Shown here piece by piece: positions 1-5,117 of a DNA stretch of 5,314 bases. This stretch comes from Oscillospiraceae bacterium (GTDB taxonomy: Bacteria > Bacillota > Clostridia > Oscillospirales > Ruminococcaceae). The stretch's first letter is position 1. Each line of letters opens with the position of its first letter. The translations under genes were made by a program, and so were the position numbers. The stretch is from the NCBI GenBank assembly GCA_017528675.1, contig JAFXOO010000372.1, positions 1 to 5,314 of the forward strand, given 5' to 3'. The notes below the pieces were generated by a model, which saw only the letters and a program-made list of their open reading frames with translations, had not been told where the DNA came from and did no database searches.

Positions 1-615
1 GGTGCGGGAGTAAGTTGGCTCATTCCGGTGCATCAGTTCCGCATCATAGACCGGAACGCCGGTCACGCCGTTCAGATTCGAGACGATATTGTCATACTGC
101 GCCTTCTGGTCACAGGTCTTGTCCTGGTAATCCTCCGGCACATAGAAAGCAGCGGATGTCGGCACAACCATGCAATACACATTGGTCATCCCTGAAAGCC
201 GGCCCTTGAAGGAATTGAGCACCTCGGCATAATGTGCGCCCACATTCATATTGCCGCCGCAAAGCTCGATGGCACGGGCGTGGTCTGTGCCGCTGTTGAC
301 AACAAGACAGCCGCTCTGCATATTCACAGCGCCGTCCGGGGCTTCAAGCGGTGGGACAGTCGGCTCCTCTGTCGGGGGCTCCGTCGGTTCCTCCGTTGTC
401 GGCTCCTCTGTCGGCTCCTCCGTTGTCGGTTCCTCGGTGACCTCCTCTGTTGTATCCGCCTGTGCGGACTCTGAATCTGCTCCGGCTTTGGTTTCGTCCT
501 CCAGCGCTGCGGAGTGAAGCTCCTCAAGCTCGGAATCATTGACATGCATCGGTGCGCTGCCGCAGCCTGTCAGCAGCAATGCCAGCGCCAGGGTGAAAGC
601 CATTCTTTTTTTCAT
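1..615 (-). CDS. DHHW-family lipoprotein, N-terminal part (C-terminus outside window)
   Basis: The first 205 codons are visible; the gene runs off the left edge. The start at 615 is preceded by an AGGAG site 10 bases upstream. Residues 1-18 are a lipoprotein signal peptide (MKKR, a hydrophobic stretch, then lipobox LLTGC), so Cys18 should be lipidated and the protein anchored outside the membrane. Residues 54-89 are an E/P/T repeat, probably an extended stalk. The folded domain starts near residue 90 and contains YAEVLNSFKGRL, then VYCMVVPTSAAFYVPEDY, and ends at the edge with NEPTYSRT. In DHHW proteins (Pfam DHHW family) this YxRT stretch leads directly into the Asp-His-His-Trp signature, which would be the next four residues. 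The biochemical function of the family is not settled; a relationship to SGNH/AlgX-like esterases is only my inference. It lies downstream of a prepilin gene on the same strand. I am confident of lipoprotein and fairly confident of family. Confidence 0.85.
   Translation of the reverse strand, partial: MKKRMAFTLALALLLTGCGSAPMHVNDSELEELHSAALEDETKAGADSESAQADTTEEVTEEPTTEEPTEEPTTEEPTEPPTEEPTVPPLEAPDGAVNMQSGCLVVNSGTDHARAIELCGGNMNVGAHYAEVLNSFKGRLSGMTNVYCMVVPTSAAFYVPEDYQDKTCDQKAQYDNIVSNLNGVTGVPVYDAELMHRNEPTYSRT
352..453 (-). repeat. EEPT-type low-complexity repeat coding for a stalk
   Basis: Residues 55-88 of the DHHW lipoprotein are built almost only from Glu, Pro and Thr in units such as TEEPT and TEEPTTEEP. 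The DNA shows matching imperfect copies of CCGACAGAGGAG-like units. Such linkers commonly separate a lipid anchor from the folded domain in the Gram-positive cell wall. Copy number may vary between strains by slippage; that is inference. Confidence 0.8.
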
Positions 616-652
616 ATTACATAGTCTCCTTTCGGTCTATCCGGATAAACAC

Positions 653-683
653 AGAAAAAGCCGGTTCAAGACCAGCTTTTTCT
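653..683 (-). terminator. Hairpin terminator or attenuator between prepilin 1 and the DHHW gene
   Basis: The arms 653-665 and 671-683 form a 13-pair stem with a 5-base loop. Read on the minus strand every pair holds, including one U-G wobble; read on the plus strand that pair is a C/A mismatch. On the minus strand the descending arm ends in GGCTTTTTCT and is followed by GTGTTTAT, giving a U-rich end. It lies 41 bases past the prepilin 1 stop codon and 37 bases before the DHHW start codon. A smaller inverted repeat, CCGTAT/ATACGG (695-700/708-713), sits just upstream of it in the transcript. Confidence 0.7.
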
Positions 684-724
684 TTTTTGTATGTCCGTAT
701 GATTGCAATACGGCGTAACGCTGT

Positions 725-1348
725 TTATTTGTCGTATTCCTCAGTAACTTCAAAAATGGAATTGATATTACCGTCCGCAGTGCTGCCGGTCAGCCACTGG
801 CTGTAGTTTGTATTGGAGAACTGCGATGCCTGGGCACGGTTGGCAGAGAAATAGCCAACGATTGTGGTATTCGGGCTGATGGCAGAGATACTGCCCTTTA
901 CCATGTAGCCTTCAATGGCGATGCACCAGTACTTCTCAGCGCCGTCTGTTACAGTCTTATTGACATACTCCACCACTTGCATGACATCCGCATCCATCTG
1001 AGCTACCGGGGATGCCGTCATGTTGGGCGTAGTATTGACAGTACCGTATACAGTACCATACTGTACATGGGATGCGCTGTTCGGATCATAGGCAATAATC
1101 AGCGTATTCCGGAGCTGGCTCTTGTCTGCATCTGCACGGATGCGATCCTGCGCCATGAAGTTCTGGGCAGCAGTCTGGGCAGCATTATACACCATCTTGG
1201 CATCCGAATTGGAGGTCTTGAGCCTTGCCCTGCGGAAATAACCGCCGATGGAAGGCCCGATAATTGCCAGCAGTATGCCGATAATCGCAATTACAACGAT
1301 CAATTCGATCAGTGTAAAGCCCTTTACTCTTTTCGTTCTATTCTTCAT
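725..1348 (-). CDS. Type IV prepilin-like protein (prepilin 1)
   Basis: A 207-residue protein with a class III (type IV prepilin) signal. The positively charged leader MKNRTKRVKG ends in Gly10, followed by FTLIELIVVIAIIGIL, with Phe at +1 and Glu at +5 of the mature protein as prepilin peptidase substrates require. The hydrophobic helix covers about residues 11-35, then a long helix continues through AKMVYNAAQTAAQ. The C-terminal domain carries W141-C142 in YWCIAI and a later VGYF segment, both matched in prepilin 2. It should be processed by a PilD-type peptidase and assembled into a pilus or pseudopilus at the membrane; no such machinery is in the window. The start at 1348 is preferred to GTG 1357 because GAGGTG lies six bases before it and overlaps that GTG. 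It has its own promoter. In Ruminococcus, Pil-family proteins have been linked to cellulose adhesion; a similar role here is speculative. Confidence 0.9.
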   Translation of the reverse strand: MKNRTKRVKGFTLIELIVVIAIIGILLAIIGPSIGGYFRRARLKTSNSDAKMVYNAAQTAAQNFMAQDRIRADADKSQLRNTLIIAYDPNSASHVQYGTVYGTVNTTPNMTASPVAQMDADVMQVVEYVNKTVTDGAEKYWCIAIEGYMVKGSISAISPNTTIVGYFSANRAQASQFSNTNYSQWLTGSTADGNINSIFEVTEEYDK

Positions 1349-1354
1349 AAAAAG

Positions 1355-1360
1355 CACCTC
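1355..1360 (-). promoter_or_regulatory. Ribosome binding site fixing the prepilin 1 start
   Basis: GAGGTG on the minus strand lies six bases before ATG 1348. The longer reading from GTG 1357 would start inside this site, so ATG 1348 is the better start. Confidence 0.75.
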
Positions 1361-1405
1361 ACAATAATTCTATATATTTCACGTTCAAATTGTATTCATA
1401 TTTAT

Positions 1406-1434
1406 AGTATACCATTTCTGCGCAGAAAAGTCAA
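1406..1434 (-). promoter_or_regulatory. Sigma-A promoter of prepilin 1 with palindromic spacer
   Basis: TTGACT (1434-1429) and TATACT (1411-1406) are separated by exactly 17 bases. The -10 is preceded by TGG, giving an extended -10. The predicted start of transcription is near 1399, leaving a leader of about 50 bases. Fourteen of the spacer bases (1415-1428) form the perfect palindrome TTTCTGCGCAGAAA, a possible operator. Confidence 0.75.
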
Positions 1435-1497
1435 CCGATTTTTGCAAATATTCACAAAACAGATTGTACAAATCCGCCGCCGCATTTTAATGCAAGT

Positions 1498-1968
1498 TCA
1501 CCACTGGCCGGTCTCACCGAAGTGTGCAGCGCCATGATCGCCGCTCATTGCCACGCCCGGTTTCTTTTCATTATTCGCCTTCGGGTAAGTTCCTACAAAC
1601 GGATCGCTCGAATTTTTCCGGACTGCGGCGCCGACGGGACTGTCATCCTTGATGCAGACACACCAGTCCTTGCCTTTCAGCTTGTTGAAATAATTGTACA
1701 TGTAATCATTGAAATCGTCATTTACCGTGCCGTTCTGGGAAACATCGGAATAATAACCAGGCGGGATCGGCTTTTCAATATCTGTCTCACGGCACGAAGT
1801 CATGGCCGCATTGTACAGGCTTTTGGCGCTTGCATATGCACCGGTCAGCTTTGCCTTCTTGACATACCCCATCAATGACGGCACAAGAATGGATGCAAGA
1901 ATACCGATAATTGCGATCACGACGATCAATTCAACGAGCGTAAAGCCCTTCATCTTCTTATTCTCCAT
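1498..1968 (-). CDS. Type IV prepilin-like protein (prepilin 2)
   Basis: A 156-residue protein with a short class III leader, MENKKMKG, followed by FTLVELIVVIAIIGIL (Phe+1, Glu+5), the standard prepilin peptidase site and N-terminal assembly helix. The similarity to prepilin 1 goes beyond the leader: PS..GY, AK.LYNAA.T, then NK followed by W102-C103-V-C105-I, and VGTYP at 125-129. The C-terminal tail, from about residue 134, is polar and rich in Gly and His and has no hydrophobic segment. Cys59, Cys103 and Cys105 are its only cysteines. The start at 1968 has AAGGGGG seven bases upstream. It is transcribed from a consensus promoter and no terminator is evident before prepilin 1, so some read-through into that gene is likely. 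It could be a major or minor pilin, or a pseudopilin; the sequence alone does not decide. Confidence 0.9.
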   Translation of the reverse strand: MENKKMKGFTLVELIVVIAIIGILASILVPSLMGYVKKAKLTGAYASAKSLYNAAMTSCRETDIEKPIPPGYYSDVSQNGTVNDDFNDYMYNYFNKLKGKDWCVCIKDDSPVGAAVRKNSSDPFVGTYPKANNEKKPGVAMSGDHGAAHFGETGQW

Positions 1969-2049
1969 TATGATTCCCCCTTCTCAATGAGCTGAAACTG
2001 CACTGTCGACAAATCCGGCGAACCATGATGATCTGGTTTCTTATTTTAT

Positions 2050-2078
2050 ATTATATCACGGAGTTCATATTTTGTCAA
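2050..2078 (-). promoter_or_regulatory. Consensus sigma-A promoter of prepilin 2
   Basis: On the minus strand TTGACA (2078-2073) and TATAAT (2055-2050) are separated by 17 bases, a perfect consensus. Transcription should start near 2043, giving a leader of about 75 bases before ATG 1968. The leader has a weak hairpin (AACCA 2021-2025 with TGGTT 2034-2038). The divergent substrate-binding protein promoter begins 43 bases away. Confidence 0.85.
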
Positions 2079-2120
2079 TAGTTTTTTTAAAAAAATATAA
2101 AATTAAAAGTGCAAAAACAG

Positions 2121-2149
2121 TTGCCATCGTCCCGCAGGCATGGTATAAT
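2121..2149 (+). promoter_or_regulatory. Sigma-A promoter of the substrate-binding protein gene
   Basis: TTGCCA (2121-2126) and TATAAT (2144-2149) have a 17-base spacer, and TGG immediately before the -10 makes it an extended -10 promoter. The predicted start near 2156 leaves a leader of about 30 bases. Confidence 0.8.
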
Positions 2150-2185
2150 GTAATTAGAGAATCACAGAACCATGAAGGAGCCATC

Positions 2186-3823
2186 ATGCTGATACAACGC
2201 TTTGGAGCCGCTGCGGCCGCTGTGCTGTGCGGTGTTTTATGTCTGTCCGGTTGCAGTCACAAAGAGAATACCGGTGCAGGCTTTCAGTTTACCTGTACGC
2301 TGGAGCAGAATCCGGACTGTCTGGACCCGCAGTTCACCGATAACCCCTATGCTGCCGCCGTGCTTGCCAATACGATGGAGGGGCTGATGCGGCTGGATGC
2401 AGCCGGGAATCCCGTCTGTGCGGAAGCATTGAACTACGCCGTTTCCAAGAACGGCCTGCACTATACCTTCACACTGCGTGACGATTGCTACTGGTATAAT
2501 GCCCAGTCTGATCCGGACCGGCTGGAGCGGGTGACGGCACGGGATTATGTATTTGCCTTCAAGCGGCTGGTCGATCCCGGACAGTACTCCCCTTTCGCAG
2601 AGGATTTCGCCTGCATCCGCAACGCCTCCGCCATCACGGCAGGTGAAATGGGCGTGGATGCGCTCGGTGTCACTGCTCCGGATGCCTCGACCATTGAGAT
2701 TGAGCTTTCTTATCCCGAACCGGATTTTCTTGCGCTGCTTGCAAGAAGCTGTGCGGTTCCGTGCAACCAGCTCTTTTTTGAATCCACCAAGGGCCGCTAT
2801 GGTCTTGATGACGAGACTGTGCTGTGCAACGGGCCTTTCTATCTGACAAAATGGGTCTATGACCAGTACGGCGGCGGCAATTTCATCACCTGCCGCAAGA
2901 ATATGAAATACCACGATCCCGATGAAGTGTTTCCAAGCAATCTTCAGTTCAACATCATGCACTCCCGTGAGGAGGCTGCTGCGGATTTTGCAGAGGGAAA
3001 TTCGGATATCTTCTTCACGGACACCTATCCGAAGGACTACACGGATTCCAAGGACTACATCATCCAGAGCTATCGTTCCCAGACACTCGGACTGATCTTC
3101 AACCTCGAAAAATCCCGCACCCGCAACGAAAATTTCCGCCAGGCGCTCGCCCGCAGCATCGACCGCAGCCGGATGTCCTCCCTGCTAACAGAGGATATGC
3201 AGGCAGCCTATGGCATCATTCCGCCGGGCGTGACGCTGCTCGGACGTTCCTACCGGGAGCTCTACGCTGACGAGCAGACCGCCATCCCCTATCAGCCCAA
3301 GCGTGCCAGGGCGCTCTTTGATGAAGCCGCCCAGGATATGAGCCTCAGTTCAAGCAGCATGCAGATCCTCGTACCAAGCACTGTGCTCGATACGGACGCC
3401 CTGCTCTCGGTATGCCAGGGCTGGCAGGATCTGTTCGGGTATTATATCGGAATCGAGACCGTTTCTCCGGAGGAATTTGAGCGCCGTATCAGGGACGGCG
3501 AATACAGCATCGCCCTGTGGACACTCCAGCCGGAGAATAATAGCTGCGATGCCGCACTCGACAAGGTGCTTGACGACTGCGCTGTTTTCGGCGCGGATCC
3601 GGAGGCGTTCACCGCCGTCTTTGCTGCACCGGACAAGACCGCACAGCGTTCTGACAGCGTAGCGCTTTACGGAGAAGCAGAAAAGCAGTTCCTGGAAACC
3701 TGCTGCTTTATCCCGCTTCTGTACAAGAACGCCTACATGGTGATGACAGCAGGAAATGAGGACGTCCGTTATGACCCGTTTACGGGTGCGGTTTCCCTGC
3801 GGGATGCAAAACATTTCCAGTAA
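2186..3823 (+). CDS. ABC transporter substrate-binding lipoprotein, oligopeptide type (SBP family 5)
   Basis: A 545-residue lipid-anchored solute receptor of the OppA/DppA type, which binds peptides or similar ligands and hands them to a membrane ABC permease. The start at 2186 has AAGGAG five bases before it and lies downstream of the promoter; an in-frame TTG at 2072 lies upstream of that promoter. Residues 1-22 are a signal peptide with lipobox LSGC, Cys23 being the lipid site. Family landmarks in order: LDPQ (46-49) and NTMEGLMRLDAAG (62-74), TARDYVFAFKRLVDP (117-131), CNGPFYLTKW (214-223), LGLIFNLEK (301-309) and NENFRQALARSIDR (314-327). Length is normal for the family, and the C-terminal lobe ends cleanly. 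No permease or ATPase gene is adjacent, so it is an orphan receptor or serves a transporter encoded elsewhere; a signalling role is also possible. The mature protein has 14 cysteines besides Cys23, unusually many. Ligand unknown. Confidence 0.93.
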   Translation: MLIQRFGAAAAAVLCGVLCLSGCSHKENTGAGFQFTCTLEQNPDCLDPQFTDNPYAAAVLANTMEGLMRLDAAGNPVCAEALNYAVSKNGLHYTFTLRDDCYWYNAQSDPDRLERVTARDYVFAFKRLVDPGQYSPFAEDFACIRNASAITAGEMGVDALGVTAPDASTIEIELSYPEPDFLALLARSCAVPCNQLFFESTKGRYGLDDETVLCNGPFYLTKWVYDQYGGGNFITCRKNMKYHDPDEVFPSNLQFNIMHSREEAAADFAEGNSDIFFTDTYPKDYTDSKDYIIQSYRSQTLGLIFNLEKSRTRNENFRQALARSIDRSRMSSLLTEDMQAAYGIIPPGVTLLGRSYRELYADEQTAIPYQPKRARALFDEAAQDMSLSSSSMQILVPSTVLDTDALLSVCQGWQDLFGYYIGIETVSPEEFERRIRDGEYSIALWTLQPENNSCDAALDKVLDDCAVFGADPEAFTAVFAAPDKTAQRSDSVALYGEAEKQFLETCCFIPLLYKNAYMVMTAGNEDVRYDPFTGAVSLRDAKHFQ

Positions 3824-3879
3824 TATCCGCAAATTTTGCATCTCCGGAAGATTTTGTCTAAAAAATTTTGATTTACCCC

Positions 3880-3908
3880 TTGATTTTTTGGGCAAAGTAT
3901 AGTATAAT
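3880..3908 (+). promoter_or_regulatory. Sigma-A promoter of the DUF1292 gene
   Basis: TTGATT (3880-3885) and TATAAT (3903-3908) are 17 bases apart. The predicted start near 3915 gives a leader of about 40 bases. A small hairpin, GCCG/CGGC (3927-3930/3934-3937), stands five bases before the TAGGAG ribosome binding site at 3941-3946. Confidence 0.75.
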
Positions 3909-3953
3909 AGAGTTACAGCAACAAAAGCCGTCACGGCGGATAGGAGTAAACCA

Positions 3954-4262
3954 ATGGACAATATGGATAATATGGATTATTCCCCCGAAATCTTCACACT
4001 GACTGACGAAGAAGGGGTTGAACACGAATTTGAGCTCTGGGATATCATCGAGGCTGACGGCGCCGTGTATTATGGCCTGATCCCCCACAATGAGGATGCT
4101 GAAACCATCATTGAGGAAGACACCGAGCTCGTGATCCTGAAGCTGATTTCGGAAAATGGCGAGGATGTGCTTTCCACCATCGACAACGATGAGGAGTACG
4201 AGCGCATCGGCCAGATGTTCCTTGAGAAGTCCTTTGAGGACGACGAGGAAGAAGAAGAATAA
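3954..4262 (+). CDS. DUF1292 (UPF0473, YrzB-like) small acidic protein
   Basis: A 102-residue cytoplasmic protein without signal peptide or membrane segment. The pattern IFTLTDEEGVEHEFELWDII (13-32), then VYYGLIP, then ELVILKL (58-64) and DNDEEYERIGQMF (77-89), is the recognisable DUF1292 core found across Firmicutes, YrzB of Bacillus subtilis being the reference member. Function is unknown. In many Firmicutes this gene lies near the conserved yrzL-yrrK genes after alaS; here it stands alone behind its own promoter. The protein is strongly acidic and ends in DDEEEEE. The N-terminus MDNMDNMDY comes from a short tandem repeat in the DNA (3954-3971), so translation could in principle also begin at Met4 or Met7. 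TAGGAG with normal spacing favours Met1. Confidence 0.9.
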   Translation: MDNMDNMDYSPEIFTLTDEEGVEHEFELWDIIEADGAVYYGLIPHNEDAETIIEEDTELVILKLISENGEDVLSTIDNDEEYERIGQMFLEKSFEDDEEEEE

Positions 4263-4283
4263 CGCCCATCTTTGCTGACTGCC

Positions 4284-4311
4284 TTGTTCGAGCAAATATA
4301 GTTATTATAAT
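4284..4311 (+). promoter_or_regulatory. Sigma-A promoter of the 6S-like RNA
   Basis: TTGTTC (4284-4289) and TATAAT (4306-4311) are 16 bases apart, 22 bases after the DUF1292 stop codon. Transcription should start near 4318, in the CACTTATT stretch. No ribosome binding site with a sensible reading frame follows. Confidence 0.65.
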
Positions 4312-4317
4312 CCAACA

Positions 4318-4547
4318 CTTATTTTTCGGGAACCTGATGCTCTGTCTGAGGATTGCAGACCTCCCGTTTCCGTCTGCATTGCACGATGGATCCGGACGTT
4401 GGGAGCGAGAGACTTTCAGGCGGGTACCCACCTTGCGGAGACGCTTGGTTTTATTGCCTATATGACGGCAAGGCGGTTATGAATTTCACGCCTGTATATG
4501 CAGGCTGAAAAACAGGCAGATGCACTGCATCTGCCTGTTACTTTTTT
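4318..4547 (+). ncRNA. ssrS: Probable 6S RNA (RNA polymerase regulator)
   Basis: A promoter and a strong terminator enclose about 230 bases with no credible reading frame on the plus strand. The sequence folds as a 6S-type rod. A closing stem pairs UUCG..AACC (4325-4334) with GGUUAUGAA (4475-4483). A terminal arm pairs GUCU with AGAC (4344-4347/4409-4412), CUCCC with GGGAG (4361-4365/4401-4405) and CGUC with GACG (4371-4374/4395-4398). Unpaired stretches between them form a central bubble. Its 3' side holds GGTACCCACCTTG and a small hairpin (4430-4449), resembling the CACCTTG segment and hairpin in the same place in proteobacterial 6S RNA. 6S RNA mimics an open promoter, binds sigma-70/A RNA polymerase and templates short product RNAs from the bubble. 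Ends are estimated; the mature RNA may stop before the terminator. The folding was done by eye. Another structured RNA is possible; SRP RNA, tmRNA and RNase P signatures are absent. Confidence 0.65.
4511..4547. terminator. Bidirectional intrinsic terminator
   Basis: A 13-pair perfect stem (4511-4523 with 4527-4539, loop ACT) is followed on the plus strand by AC and six T, and on the minus strand by a run of five T. It ends the 6S-like RNA from the left and the GNAT gene from the right. The GNAT stop codon (4546-4548) falls on the edge of the plus-strand T run. Confidence 0.92.
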
Positions 4548-5007
4548 ATACCTGCCGAGGCGCCTGCCTGCGGTATACCATCGGTGTGAAACGGATGCCG
4601 TCCTCAAGCTGTTCTGTATCCGTTGCCGTAAAGCCGAGATGCCGGTAGATTTCCACCGCATAGGGTGAGGAATTTACGGTGAATTCCTGTTTTTCGTAGT
4701 CCTGCGTCATCCGTCTGAACAGCGCCCTGCCGATGCCTCTGCGGTGATGGTCTGCACGGACAAAAAAGCCGCCGATGTGCTGCGGCTGCCGCATACAGAG
4801 CGTTCCGACCAGCACTCCCTCGTCAAATGCACCGTAAAAACGCAGCTTACTAAGCTTCTCGCTGTCGTCCAGCAGCGCACGGAACGTCCGCACGCCCTCC
4901 TCCGGATACTCCGGCGCTTCAAATTGCAGAAACACCTCCCAGATCAGCGCAACCGCTGCCGGGACTTCCTCCGTCCGCAGCGGGCGGATTGTATATGCCT
5001 GTTCCAT
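4546..5007 (-). CDS. GNAT family N-acetyltransferase
   Basis: A 153-residue cytoplasmic enzyme of the GNAT fold, which transfers the acetyl group of acetyl-CoA to an amine. Residues 6-30 (TIRPLRTEEVPAAVALIWEV) are the usual first strand and helix. The acetyl-CoA loop lies at 78-96: IGGFFVRADHHRRGIGRAL, with H88-R89-R90-G91-I92-G93 matching the Q/R-x-x-G-x-G/A signature except that His stands at the Gln/Arg position. The later VNSSPYAVEIYRHLGF (111-126) provides the Tyr and LGF typical of motif B, followed by DGIRFTPMVY. Length is normal. The start at 5007 has an AAAGGTG site seven bases upstream. It is convergent with the 6S-like RNA, sharing its terminator, and divergent from luxS. No good promoter was found for it. 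The substrate cannot be told from sequence. Confidence 0.92.
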   Translation of the reverse strand: MEQAYTIRPLRTEEVPAAVALIWEVFLQFEAPEYPEEGVRTFRALLDDSEKLSKLRFYGAFDEGVLVGTLCMRQPQHIGGFFVRADHHRRGIGRALFRRMTQDYEKQEFTVNSSPYAVEIYRHLGFTATDTEQLEDGIRFTPMVYRRQAPRQV

Positions 5008-5047
5008 CCCTTCTCACCTTTCTTTCTTTTGCAGCCTGTTCTGTCTC

Positions 5048-5076
5048 TTGACATCCGGCACAGGTTGTAGTATAAT
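5048..5076 (+). promoter_or_regulatory. Consensus sigma-A promoter of luxS
   Basis: TTGACA (5048-5053) and TATAAT (5071-5076) are separated by 17 bases, a perfect match to consensus. The predicted start near 5083 gives a leader of about 35 bases. AAAGGAG (5103-5109) is eight bases before the ATG. No riboswitch fits in so short a leader. Confidence 0.88.
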
Positions 5077-5117
5077 ATCTATATCATACAATTATGCTAT
5101 GCAAAGGAGACTAAGCT

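Noticed and set aside
352..453. CRISPR-like repeat
   Set aside because: The repetition is in frame and encodes an E/P/T linker; there are no unique spacers of constant length.
1478..1497. GCATT/AATGC inverted repeat after the prepilin 2 stop codon
   Set aside because: The loop would be only two bases and no T run follows, so it is not a credible terminator.
977..1537. Plus-strand frame of 186 codons opposite both prepilins
   Set aside because: It overlaps two genes with unmistakable prepilin signals and crosses their promoter; composition looks like an antisense shadow.
2021..2038. Leader hairpin of prepilin 2 as a riboswitch
   Set aside because: A 5-pair stem in a leader of about 75 bases has no known aptamer features.
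2237..2962. Long open frame on the minus strand opposite the receptor gene
   Set aside because: It is antisense to a full-length, clearly recognisable lipoprotein and shows no motif, ribosome binding site or promoter of its own.
3824..3860. Possible terminator after the receptor gene
   Set aside because: Only a 4-pair stem (ATCT/AGAT) followed by TTTTG is present; too weak to call, so read-through to the DUF1292 gene remains possible.
3350..3961. Minus-strand frame starting with a possible membrane segment, across the end of the receptor gene and the DUF1292 promoter
   Set aside because: Most of it is the reverse of receptor codons. The hydrophobic start comes from the AT-rich promoter region and no ribosome binding site is evident.
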